Source: Carallia brachiata
Lineage: Eukaryota > Streptophyta > Magnoliopsida > Malpighiales > Rhizophoraceae
Direction of reading: 5' to 3'
NCBI GenBank assembly: GCA_021464245.1
Contig: JADCRB010000040.1
Span: forward strand, 4,618,273 to 4,682,272
Length of the DNA: 64,000 nt
The translations under genes were made by a program, and so were the position numbers. The notes under the pieces were generated by a model. It made no database searches. It saw only the letters and a list, made by a program, of their open reading frames with translations, and was not told where the DNA came from. This document shows, in pieces, positions 49,166 to 61,569 of the stretch; the stretch's first letter is position 1, and every line of letters begins with the position of its first letter.

Positions 49166-50615
49166 GCAAGATACTTCACATTAAAATAGGAGAACAATAT
49201 AACAATATACGGAATTCCACACAGAGTCGGCCAATTTCCTGCTCAATCTGATTTCTGCAGTTTCTTTTTCCTATTATGACTTTCTTTTCCTTTTAATTTG
49301 AAAATTTCCATAATCTTTTATTAGACAACAATATCCCAGAGCATCTCCAATACTGGCAAGCTTAGCTGCAAGGCATCTTAGAATAGAATTAACTCATAAT
49401 GTTGTTTTATTATAATACCAAATCTGTACTACCTCTACAGTTTCCTCATCAAAGGGCCTTACATCCAATTATAATTAAGGACGATAGCCAGCTCAATCAC
49501 AAGCCTACGTCGAATATATCCATGGAATTGTTCTACTGGCTACGAGAAACAGAGACGACTCTTCTGAGCACATGCCTTTAATTACACATAGCACTACGTA
49601 GGAGACTGATTGTAGCCGGTGCAATCACTGGACAGACTTTGGTCACGTGGCTACCTACAATCGCGGAGATAGGTGGTACTAATTTTTATAGGAAAAACAA
49701 TTGGTGGCAGATTCATGCTAGAAAGCAACTAGGGAGTAGATTCTGCTGAATAATAATAATTATTTTTTTTTTAAATTTCAGTTTCTCTAGTCAATTTGCA
49801 ACTATATCAACAAAATATGTAACTACAATTAAAAAAATGTGCAATCAATAGTACTATGAGATTTTTCGTAACTTGTAGCAAAAATCCTTACTTTTTTGTA
49901 GTACATTTTGATATTTTATTTGCAAATCGGAAACTAAAATTTCAGAATAAAGAGTTTTTTTTTTAATATTAAAACCCACATTTTGGATTCTTTCTGGCAC
50001 CATAAAACCAATCTCGATCTTATATGTATGCGCATGGCTGCACGAGGGAAGGGCTCGTGAAGTTTTTCTGATAGGTTGGGACCTTATTAATTATAGGATA
50101 ATTAATTGTTCCAAGACGTTTCCCTGGCGATAGTAGATTTGATTGACTTTTGTTGTGGTATATGTAAATGGAAGAAAAAAAGAGAGGAACGAAAAGAAGT
50201 GAGAGACCAAAGAGAACTGGACGATATCACTGCATGTGTAGAGAAGACAAAACTCTTGAGCAGTTAAAAATGGCTGCAACTACGCCGGGTGGGGGTTAGG
50301 GGAGGGGAATCAGAAGCCTTGTCGGTTGGAAACTCAACGGGAAGCTTCTTTGGCCCATTTATTCATATGATTGTTTTCAGTCTCAATGTGGATCTGACGA
50401 TTTTGTAGCCTACTTTTTTTTTCAAAAAAAAATTTGCAGCCTGCTTTTGGGCTTTATGTATAAGAGACGTTGCGGGCTTATGTTAATGGGCCAGGCATGC
50501 CTTCAACCAAACTGAAGTACAATGGGAATTAGGGCTATTGGCCCAGGTATATTGTTCTCGCCCGTGGTCCACTAAGCCCCAAAAAAGCTGCTCTTCCGCA
50601 GTTGAAAATCCTGCC

Positions 50616-53600
50616 CGCGAGGCCTGTTTTATAATACTGTTAGAAAAAGTGCTGTAATAAAAGTGTTAATAAAAATATTGAGAATAAAAGTACTGTTACT
50701 TAAAATTATATAATGTTTGGTAAAAGTGGTGAAATCACTTAAAAAAAATTAAATTAAATTTTGTTTGTTTAGTAAAATTACTATTAGAACAACTGTAGTG
50801 TAAGATGACTATTAAGGACATAATTATTTTATTTCAATTTTAAAAAAATCCACATATTTGACAATGGTTAATTTAATAATTGTGAGCATGTTGATTTTTG
50901 TATTTTAATTTGAATTTTTACTTTAAATCTATATTTTTATTTTTTTTGTTGGTGAATTGAAGAAAAAATTTTTCATTGTAAGTTTGTGAGATATAAAAAT
51001 ATTGAATGTAATATAAAGAAGAACATTATCAATTTAAAAAAAAACAATGTCAAAAAAATAAAAATATAAAAGAGAAAAATCTAGTTTGTATAATGTGGTG
51101 AAAACATTAATTTTTGCAACCCAAATCGTGCGTACCGCAATGTCATAGGAATAGCCTCGATTGGATTTGAGATTTTTCCAAATTACGAAATTGAAGGAGA
51201 GATTTTTATAAAAAAAAAAATTATGGAGACATAGTTCTTTTAAGTTGGGAATTGTATTATGTAAAACATATTTTGAAACTTTGAAGATATCCGCTATCTT
51301 TAAAGTTTTACGTTGAATAAAAATTTACAGCAATGAGATTTTCATTCCTTATATAGTGACAATCCTAGAAAATCTTGTGAAATGTGAAATTTATATTTGT
51401 CCACTTAATAAAGAAAAAGTGTGTGAGGTCATTGAGTTGTAGAAAAATATCTTTTTGGTGTTTTTTCAAAATCATGGTTTGGATGACATCAATGGTTGCA
51501 AAATATAGTTTAAAATTAATACCCAAACATTTTAAAAATTGCTTTTGAGTCTCAATCACAGCTTCCGCACCTTAACGTAGTTCAACCACACTACCAAACA
51601 TACTTATAGAGTACTTTCATGCCATCACGAATATCAATGAATTCTCACTTGTAGACTTAACGGATGATAAAGGAAGCGTATAAAACCACAATATTTACAA
51701 CAGCCGGCTGTCTCCACTGGAAGTTCGGGATCAACTAGAGACTACTTCATGAAGAGTTATTGACTACGGAATTCCATGAATATTCCAAGTCCAATGTTCA
51801 AAAGGGCTCTCAAAAAGTATTTTATTAATCCTCACCAATAGATTTCAATAAATGATCAAGGCAGCCAATTGAACCACAATCTTCACATCTACCAGATTGT
51901 ATCCACTGAAAGTTTGGGATCGACTAAAAGACCATTCCAAGAAAAAAATATTGACTTTAGACACATTAATGGGCGTCTGCTCTCTTATCTTTCAACATAG
52001 CATCCCATCACATTCAAGCAGCAAACCATAGTTTCTGGCCTAGAGGATGCCAGGCCATAGAAACTATACCAGAGCTTTGGGAGAAAAATCTTAATTGGTT
52101 TAGACAACGAATGTCCACTAAACCACCAAAGCATAGGCATAGTGTAAAAAACCTCATAAGAAACCAAGTTCGCGTTGAAGTCCAGTCATAGCCAAGCCAT
52201 CCAAAGATCTAAGGTCATAACTCATAAGCACATTAAAGCATCAATCGTTTTTCAACTTAGGGCATTATCAAGTCCACACAGAGGTCACTCCCAAAGATGT
52301 AGACTTCAGTCACTGGAATTTATGCGAACAGTGTGCCAAGCCTAAAATAAGCAAACTCAAGTAGAAGATCCACTTATTCTAGCATACCCAATTCCGTATA
52401 CTAAATTTATCCTGCTGTAGCTAGTAGCTATCACAATAGTATCAGCGTGGTAGTCAATGGCAGAGATGCAACACAACACCAATTCTGGTTCATTTGATGA
52501 TGAGAAAAAGTTCAAAATCAATACAATCTTTGACTGCTTAACTTGGTTCGATTTGTCTGCAAATATCCATAATCATTTTTACAGCATAAAAGCGAAGGCA
52601 TTATTGCTCATCAATTACTGTAATGCAACAAAAATATTTGAAACAAAGACAATACATCAAAATCCTCAGTGCAACAACTTGCTTGTTGCTGCGAAAAAAC
52701 TAGGCAGTCCCTGAAGAAAAAATGAATTCGATGAAACGATTGGAATCTGGTTACTTACCTGTAAGTGAGGTACATGCACACAGCCATCCTTTGCATTGTA
52801 TATCATATTGCCAACTCCAAATGGTCTTCCCAGCCAAGAAAAAAAAAAAGGGGGTCACAAACAAATCTCTCTAAATGGAAACCAAAGCACAGCCAAACGA
52901 GCCCTTAGAAGTTTATTTTCACAAAATTATGCGGAGAGAACAGCCATTCTCAATCCCAGTTGAGAAATAAAATACAGGATGATAATCTTACCGAAAATCG
53001 TCAGGAATTTTAACCAAAAAAAAAAGGCAAAGTTGATAAAGAAATATAGAGTCTATCCTTAAATCAATCTGTTAAATTTCAATACTTAAAGATTCGGAAG
53101 ACATTTCGGAAACGGTTTTCAGGATAAGAATCATTATAAGCTCAAAGGTTAAACGTTATTTAAAATGTTCAAGCAACAACCATAGCAAGCGTCCCGGAGA
53201 TGGCGCTGAAACTAGGACTTAAGCATGCCGCACATTCCGAAAACTCTAGACACCGACAAAACGAGCGGTATTGGTAGAAATCCGAAGGTCTTTGATTATG
53301 CAAACGCTAAAGGGAAAAGTGATTTTGCCATGGAATTTGAAGGAAATTGTAAACAAAAAGTGGAAATCGGATACCTAGTTCGCGTTTATGGCTCTTATCT
53401 CTTGGCAATTGGAGCGGAAAACTTCCAGAAGGCTCGTCTCCGGGAGAATTAATCATGCCATTCGACGCGTTAGGATTGTTGTGAGAATCTGCAACGGATT
53501 ACAACGATGCTTTGCTCGGGTTACTGATCGGACTGCGGTCTAGACCCAAACGCATTGCCCTTGGGCTAAAGCGTGGTCTAAACTGACTTCAGGTTTGGAT

Positions 53601-54638
53601 CTTAATTTAAAAAAAAAAAACATATATGATAATATACTGGGCTTACTGGTACAATCATTTCCTCTAATCATTATACCACAACTATCCATAATAATTACTT
53701 AATCTTCTCTAGATATTCTAGTATTGATAACTAATTATTTTTAATGCAGTAATTATTGACTTCTTTTTTCAGAATTGACATCCAACAAAAAAAAAAAAAG
53801 AGATAAAGTTTTAATCAAAAAGTAATATTTTTTAGTGAACAAGTTAATGTCATTGAACAACAGGCTTTTGCAAAATTATTCCACAATTATATTCTATTTT
53901 TGAGCTCCTCTTGTAATTAATGGATTCTCCTCCTCCAGCATGAATGATCTATCGGACATTGTTAGAATAAGCCGCCTCCCATGGCCGATTAATGCTTTGT
54001 CTTTTTTTTATTGTTCTTTATTGATTGTTTCTGTTCTTAAAATATTAAAAAAAAAGTTAGTGAAGCTTAATCAAAAGGAAAAAAAAAAGATTTCCAGACA
54101 ATTTTTTCTGGATAAATTGCCCGAATTATAACAAAGTTCTTATTTTCTACGACAATAATGTTATTTATGGTAACAAAAAACTTTATCTTCTTTTTTTTTT
54201 TGGGTCATTTAGCCTAGTGGCCAAGGAGCTCAACTTGAAGTAGAGAACTTGTTGCAATTCACGTAAGTTATCCAGCATAAACTGTCCGAAAATGTAATGG
54301 GCCTCAAGCCGAAAAGGTGGAAAATTTAGCAAGACTAGCAAAGTCCCGCTGGCAGCGTTCATATGCCGAATAAAAACGGCGCCCAGTTCAAATTTTAATT
54401 GGCGGGAGTGCATATCGGGAAATAACAAAAAAGCTTAAAATCCGAAAGGGCGGGCGTTTCTCCACATCACCGAGAATCAAAATTAACTCAACTTTTTAAA
54501 TAATCCAATTAACCGCAGGTCCATTTCATTCCCTCACACGCAAGGAGAACCCCCCCAATCTTGTTTCCCAAATTGCCCCTCACTCACGCTCTCCCTCCTG
54601 TCTCCTTCTGCATCATCCACTTCTCTCTTCTCTCCGCC
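50616..54638. other. gene-poor interval between the duplication and the ARM-BTB gene
   Basis: 50.6-51.6 kb is AT-rich with no coding signal. 51.6-53.5 kb has a more balanced composition and may be a degraded or non-coding transcription unit. On the minus strand a segment ends GTGCATGTACCTCACTTACAG followed by a strong donor, GTAAGTAA (52751-52758), but no gene model can be completed. Open frames at 52457-52714 and 53225-53452 have no family resemblance. The last 150 bases before 54639 would be the promoter and 5' UTR of the ARM-BTB gene. Confidence 0.45.
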
Positions 54639-57600
54639 ATGGATCACCGGAGGACCGCTGCCGCGACGAGGAGCTTGAAGCGGAAGCTGGAGACCGATTT
54701 CGAAGAGGAAAGAAAGGATCGAAAGGCTCCGCTCTTCGACAAAGAAACCGCCGACAACCGCCGAGATCTTGCCGGCCTTGTTCGGGCCCAGGTAGATATA
54801 CTCAACTCCGCCTTTTCGTCTCTCGAAGCGGATCGCGCTGCCGCCAAACGCGCCACTAACTTCTTCTCTCAGCTCGCTAAGAACGGTACCGTGTCCGGTC
54901 TTCTACTTCCTCCTTTAATTCTTGCCGTTTGATTCTTTTTGCAGGATTGCTATATTTGCTTTGACGCTATCTTCTTTCGGTTTCATGTTCAGCTGGTCTA
55001 ATCGTTGATGGATTTTGTTTGATTCTAGAATCTGTAATTTTTGTCGTCCTTGTCCTTCAGAAACTTATAGGTTCTAATGATTTGTTTGTGTTAGCAGAGG
55101 AAATCGTGAATCTGATAGTGGATTGTGGGGCTGTGCCTGCGCTAGTAATGCATCTTCAGGCACCACAGCAATCGGGAGGTGACGGTGGTCCGATGCCATA
55201 CGAGCACGAGGTGGAGAAGGGAAGTGCTTTTGCCGTTGGGCTTCTGGCCGTCAAGGTAAACAGATACGATGACTTTTATTGATTTTGTGTTTTTGCTTGT
55301 AGCATGGAACAATTTTATGCTCAAAGTTTGTTGATTTTTAGTTGTTTTGTTTAATTAGAAAAAAAAAGGTAATTTTCCTTGGAATTTTAACATCCATGGT
55401 TGACAAACCGACTTGGAATAGATTGATTAATTAACTTGAGATATGCTAGGAAGCTGTGGATATTTCTTGATTTATTTATTCTTCTTTTTCGTAGGATTTT
55501 TTATATGTTTTGATTGGAATTTGATTTTGTTTGGATTCCCTTCTATAATAGATCTTCCAACCCTGCGTCTGTTTGTATTGTCTTTCTATGAACTTGTTGG
55601 TCTAATAGCTCCCATCACTGACTGCTTACAGTAACAAGTTTATGCTGTATTTTGTGCTAAAATTTGGATTTATTCCCACACACCACATTTCCCTTGTTTG
55701 CAAGAAATATGAATGCCCTTTCCATATTGTGCAAACGACAAACCTGAATACCAGATTTAATTTTGTGGTCAGCAAAATGAACCACGTTATGGCTGTAAAC
55801 TTTCCATAAGCTCTGCGATGTTACCCCTATTTGGTATCTAATCGTGCAGTTTCTGTGTCCTGTGCTTTTTCAATAGCCAGAACATCAACAACTCATAGTA
55901 GACGCTGGAGCTTTATCCCATCTTGTTGACTTGTTGAGGAGACATAAGAGTAGTGGTAACTCTCGAGCAGTAAATAGTGTTATGAGGAGAGCAGCTGAAG
56001 CTATTGCTAATCTTGCTCATGAGAATAGTGCCATAAAAACACGTGTCAGGTTTGCTATTTCCACAATTTCTGCAAACTATGATGGAGTTTTTGTCGTATT
56101 CTTCTTCTAATGTCCTTGATTATTCATTCAGGATTGAAGGTGGGATACCACCTCTTGTTGAATTGCTTGAGTATTTTGATGTAAAGGTACAAAGAGCTGC
56201 TGCGGGGGCCCTGCGAACCCTTGCATTTAAAAATGATGAGAACAAAAATCAGGTAGATAAGATATTGAAATTTATATAAGTGTGCATCTATATAGTAATT
56301 TGAGTACTTGTTGCTGATTTAATATCCATGTGTGGAAGATTGTAGAATGTAACGCTCTACCCAGTCTTATGCTTATGCTTCGATCTGAGGATACTACCAT
56401 ACATTATGAAGCGGTTAGTTCAAAGTTAAACTAATTTTCTGATTTTCATGTTTGCTTTTGTTTTGTGTAAGCTGATCCTCTTAAGTGATTGTCAGGTTGG
56501 TGTAATTGGAAATCTGGTGCACTCATCCCCTAACATAAAGAAAGAGGTTCTTCTTGTTGGAGCATTACAACCTGTTATTGGATTACTGAGGTAATTTTGA
56601 GCATCACCACCTGCTTTATTTAGTTGAATCATGCTCTCCTTCTCCTCCTTTCCCATCCACGGGACTGGCATATGGAGGTTTTTTTCTAAGCTAATAAGTT
56701 TAACAGTTCAAGCTGTTCGGAGACCCAAAGGGAAGCAGCTTTGTTGTTAGGTCAATTTGCCGCTGCTGATTCAGATTGCAAGGTAGCTTGAAAAACCATT
56801 CTTTTTTTTTCTTTTCAAAAGACAATTAGTAATGAAACTTGTTTATTCTGTGTCCTGTATGTGTGTGTGAATAAAGTGCACTCCTCTTTTGAAGTTTATG
56901 ACAGCAAAGTTCATGCAGGTGCACATTGTTCAGAGAGGAGCTGTAGGTCCATTGATTGATCTGCTTGATTCCCCTGATACACAGCTTAAAGAAATGTCGG
57001 CCTTTGCACTTGGGAGGTTGGCACAGGTCAGTTTATGCTTCATCCTAAATCATGGTCATCTGTCTGTTTAATGGAGACAGGTATCCTTGTTGGTTCAACT
57101 TTTTGTATACATGAGAACATGTCTGGCAGCTTAAAAATTTTGGGGGCCTAGCCCCTAGGGATATGGCGACCTCTGGAGGTGGGTGGGGTGAAATGCTTAA
57201 ATGTAGTTTTGTGTGTGTTTTCTTGTTCCCACTATGAAAATATATGCTGTCAAGGAAAAAGTCAATCAAAAACATCGGTCATTTGCAAGAATTATATTGT
57301 TTGTAGTTTTCCATATAGTGAAAATTATTGCACTTCATAACTTTTGATCTCTCAATCCTTAATCATTTTGTATTCTCTGATGCTAGGAGACACACAATCA
57401 AGCTGGCATTGCCCATGTTGGTGGTATGGCACCATTGCTTAAGCTCCTTGAGTCAAAAAATAGTTCTCTGCAACACAATGCTGCCTTTGCCCTGTATGGT
57501 CTTGCAGATAATGAAGTATGCTCCAATTTGTTGCCGTATTGCTTAAAATCAATTTCTAACGTATTCAGTTCATTGCTCCTTAAGCAATATTTGTATCTAT

Positions 57601-60123
57601 CGTATCTTACATCTGTTTTGGACACTTTTGTAGGATAATGTTGCAGATATTATCAAGCTTGGAGGCGTTCAGAAACTTCTTGATGGAGAATTCTCTGTTC
57701 AAGTATGTCTTGCAGCATTGTTCTATTTCATTTGCAATGATTATATCTTGATCTTAAATTTATTTACCATTTGCACAGGGGAATTCATTTATGAAATTGG
57801 AAGACTTTCTCTTTTATTTTTGTGTTCATTTCATTATTGTACTACTAATCCCTTCTGGATATTTGCAGCCAACAAAGGAGTGTGTTGCAAAGACATTGAG
57901 AAGACTCGAGGAGAAAATTCATGGACGAGTGAGTTCCTTTACATGTAGGTGTAATTTTGATCTCCTCCCTATTGTAATTTCTCATGTTGGGTTTCTCAAT
58001 AGGTATTGGGTTATCTCCTGTACTTGATGCGGGTTGCAGAGAAGGTTGTTCAAAGACAAGTTGCTTTAGCCCTCGCTCATCTTTGTGCTCCTGAAGATAG
58101 AAAAGTTATTTTTCTTGATAACAATGGTAAATGTCCTATGTTTGCATATCTGATATGCTGCCAGCGTTCTCTTGGCCATTACATTGATATCTGACTCTGA
58201 TTTGATAATTTCTGGTTTCTACATAAATGGCTATTCTTCAGGATTAGAGTTGCTGTTGGGCCTTCTTGAGTTGGAAACTCAAAGCAGCAACGCAATGCTT
58301 CAGTGGGCTTGTACAAGTTGGCCACCAAAGCTACTTCGATCTCTCCTGTGGATGTAGGTCCGTGTTCACCAACCCTGCAGGTGAGTTATGTGTACCATTG
58401 TTTATGTTTTTTGTGTTTCTTGATGTGCTTAGGCTACATGACCATATGACCGGCAGTTGATGACTTGAAGAGAACTTTTTTTTTTTGTTTTTTTGTGGTT
58501 CGAGAGACTTCTATGTTTCAAACAACATGATAATGCATTTAATTGTAGATTTTGCATGCTTGTACTTTGATTAAGTTTTGGGGTATTTACCATAGGGAGT
58601 GACTAATTGCTTGGTACTTACTCACAAATTGACCTATAGGATGCCATCTTGACCCCTGCTTTTAGGGAATTGATACAAAATTATGCATGGTAATCTCAGG
58701 TGACATGCAGTCTGCCTTAGGTTTCTTGTACTGAGGTCCATAATGCAACCCTTTCTCGGTCTTCTGATGCATGCCAATTTACCATCATTCTTTGTTGACT
58801 GTGAAAGTGTATATTGTTCAGATGTCTGTGATGCTGTATTTCTTGTTTCTTAGAAGATAGTTTTGATTCCTGTGATAGATGTCTTTTGTGGACAATACTG
58901 TGGTTTTTTAATATTTTGAGTTTACAATGAGGTTTCAATTTGGTATAGCAAATTAACATTTGTACTTCATTTCTTTTGTTGAAGGTTTATTTGGGTGAGC
59001 AATATGTTAACAATCCCACATTGTCTGATGTTACATTCTTGGTTGAAGGTAAGAAATTTGTGTCCTCTATCTGTCTGTTACTGAGAAATTATTCTTGGAT
59101 AAAGTATGCACAACCATTGATTTTATGAACTGATTTCTCTTGACAGGTAAACAGTTCTATGCTCACAGAATCTGTCTGCTAGCCTCTTCGGATGCCTTTC
59201 GCGCAATGTTTGATGGGGGTTACAGGGTGAGTTGGTTTATGTGAAAAGACTTGTGGTGTATTAGAACCATTATTGGTTATATGATTTTGTTCCTTCCATT
59301 TACGCATAATTATTTCCCGTCACATTGTTACCTGCTCATTTACCTTAGATTAGTAGGAAATAAATATATGATTTTTGCAGGAGAGGGATGCTAAAAGTGT
59401 AGAGATCCCGAATATAAGATGGGAGGTGTTTGAGTTGATGATGAGGTGCATTCTGGAACCTTCCCTCCTATTCATGAAATAGCTTATTAGGTTCTCACAT
59501 TTGGTGGTATTCCTCTTATTAATAAGTAACAAAATGGGCCTTGGTTTTCTGATGATTTGAGTTATATTGGGCTTCAAGGTTTATATACACAGGATCCGTA
59601 GATGTGGATATAGATATTGCACAGGATCTCCTTAGAGCAGCCGACCAATATCTTTTGGAAGGCCTCAAGCGTCTTTGCGAGTACACGATTGCACAGGTCA
59701 GCAAACATGAGTGTGTCAAGTTGGAAATTGCCAATTTATTATTCTCATTTGAACATAAGAAAACATCGACCTGATCAACTCTCTGTTTTTCATTTTGTTC
59801 CCAAACGAAAGGATATGTCTGTGGAAAACGTTTCACTCATGTACGAATTATCAGAGGGCTTTAATGCCGCCTCCTTAAGGGAAGCGTGCATACTGTTTGT
59901 ATTGGAGCACTATGAGAAATTGAGTGTAAAACCATGGTACGTTGCTTCATTCGTTCTGCTAACCAATATTTTGAATTGAAATGGGATTATCATGCATGTC
60001 AATTTTTAAGCAAGAGATTTTTGCAGGTGTTCAAATTTGATTTGTCGCATCATGCCTGAGACACGCACATACTTCGTGAAAGAACTTAGCAAGTCTATCC
60101 AACCTAACGCGAGGCAGTTGTAA
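54639..60123 (+). CDS. ARM-repeat and BTB domain protein (ARIA/ABAP1 family), with a frameshift in exon 13
   Basis: Nineteen exons can be placed: 54639-54885, 55095-55255, 55877-56049, 56132-56252, 56339-56413, 56496-56590, 56707-56782, 56919-57026, 57387-57515, 57634-57702, 57869-57928, 58003-58126, 58242-58380, 58985-59048, 59147-59226, 59381-59445, 59579-59696, 59812-59936, 60027-60123. All introns are GT-AG and phases agree except across exon 13. The N-terminus is a basic segment (SLKRKLETDFEEERKDRK), followed by about ten armadillo repeats (residues about 90-520; for example GGIPPLVELLEYFDVKVQRA). A C-terminal BTB domain begins SDVTFLVEG and contains YAHRICLLASSDAFRAMF. Family members bind transcription or replication partners (ABF2 in ABA signalling; TCP24 and CDT1 in cell-cycle control) and may link to CUL3 through BTB. 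Exon 13 lacks one base at about 58280-58284. As read, translation stops at 58357 after about 517 aa, without BTB; the family length is near 709. This may be real or a sequence error. Confidence 0.93.
58280..58284 (+). other. one-base deletion shifting the frame of exon 13
   Basis: Exon 13 is 139 nt, but flanking exon phases require 140 (or 137, 143, and so on). After GLLELETQ the given frame gives SSNAMLQWACTSW and a TAG at 58355-58357. The adjacent frame gives KLATKATSISPVDVGP, the family sequence, through to the splice donor. The missing base most likely belongs to the A-run in ACTCAAAGCAGC. Confidence 0.85.
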
Positions 60124-61569
60124 ATGAGTCAGACTGGATTCCCGTTCTCTTAACTAACCACAGATAGGAAAGGCGAAGGATGTACAGAAATTGAGTTTGG
60201 GGGTGCTAATGTTGGCTAACTTGGCCAATAGTCTTTTGCGTAATCAGTAGTCCAATATTTTTCCCATGTCAGTGCAAGTGTCACATTTCTTCGGTAGCCT
60301 ATTTGTCTTTGATGTAACGGTAAATTTTTTAGATAGTCGCTCACACAGTTGCGTTGCACGTAGATGTTCTGTTGTAGAAGAGTTGTGAGGGTAGTGTTAT
60401 TGCCGGTCATTGCAGTATCGAATACTGAAACCAACCGTCAGTGTTGATTGCCAGATCGTGGGGAATATTAGATTTTCAACTCCGTAATGTTTTCTATACC
60501 ATTGTTCAAAATTTACACATTTTTTCCGTGGAAACTAAAGGAGAAAACTGCAATGACTTTTACCTTCATTTTTGTTAGCTTAAGTCAACTTTCTCTGTTG
60601 TCAACAAATTATATAGGTTTCTGATTGTTCGGGTATGTATCAATCGGCAAAAGTAGGCAGCTAAAAAATCAAATTGGTTTTAGTAGTTATAGAAGTGTTA
60701 GGCAATCTTGTTACTAGTTATAACCACGTAGTTGATGCACCCAACAAAAACTGTCTATGTGATGAGAATTGATATTTTTTTACCTTTTATTTTTGTTTGG
60801 TCAGTCAAGAGCTTTTGAGTGAAATTTGGTTTGATATTTATTAATTTTTACAAAGAGGGTGGACTGGGACCTTGATAGTGTGACCAAACAATTTAGTTAG
60901 ATAGAGCAATAAAATGTAAAATAGCAAATTTAAAATTTAAAATTAAATGAGTGTTATACTAAAATTTAAAGTATAAATTTTACATTATATGTTTTAAAAT
61001 TTTATTTATTTGATTTTTTTTTTTGAAAAGAAAAATTTTTATACAAAATATTAATATGATTATATTTTATTATTTTGTTCAGTTAAATTATTCGGCTGTA
61101 TAATTAGAATTTGATTTTTTTTTTTTTACAAATTTGTTATGTCAGTAAATGATTCTTATCGACTATAGTTTGAGGCTCACCCTTGATTTGTCGAGGTTTG
61201 AGGCTGTTTTTATCTTTTTTTTGTGTATTTGATGTTAGAGGTTTGCTCGTTCTATTTCACCGGATGTCCCCGAAGGGCCTGCTCGTTCTATTTCATACGT
61301 CAATGTCTTAACTGACTTTATGCCCCCAAAATGAGGGCCCAGTTCATTGCCACGGGAGCCCTTACTTAGGCGCCCAAATTCCAGTTGTAGAATGGCCCAG
61401 GATCTGCTAGTTGATCCGATTAATTCACCCGTTTCGTTTTGTCTTACACTTTATCCAAAAATCGATTAATTCATCCAATATTTCTTAGAAAAAAAAAAAA
61501 ACCAGAGAGGGGAGTAATTTCCCTCTGCATCTTCCTTCGTTTTCCTTTCCTCGCTCGGCCAGGGAAACG
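60124..61569. other. intergenic between the ARM-BTB and GTPase genes
   Basis: This contains the 3' UTR of the ARM-BTB gene, an AT-rich central part (60880-61140), and the promoter and leader of the GTPase gene after about 61450. No further gene was recognised. Confidence 0.6.

Larger units (their letters stand above)
40094..50615 (+). repeat. arm 2 of the large direct tandem duplication
   Basis: This is collinear with arm 1 (23606-40068), with scattered substitutions and short indels. It begins at CCCTTATTTTGTATCTTTC, as arm 1 does at 23608, and ends after AATCCT (50609-50614), matching 40054-40059. Arm 2-specific insertions are a LINE tail (40930-41169), a foldback MITE (41920-42088), a SINE (43997-44135), a solo LTR (44459-45659) and a SINE (49031-49165). 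Confidence 0.9.

Noticed and set aside
53225..53452. 75-codon + strand frame upstream of the ARM-BTB gene
   Set aside because: No family resemblance and no promoter or splice context; probably chance.
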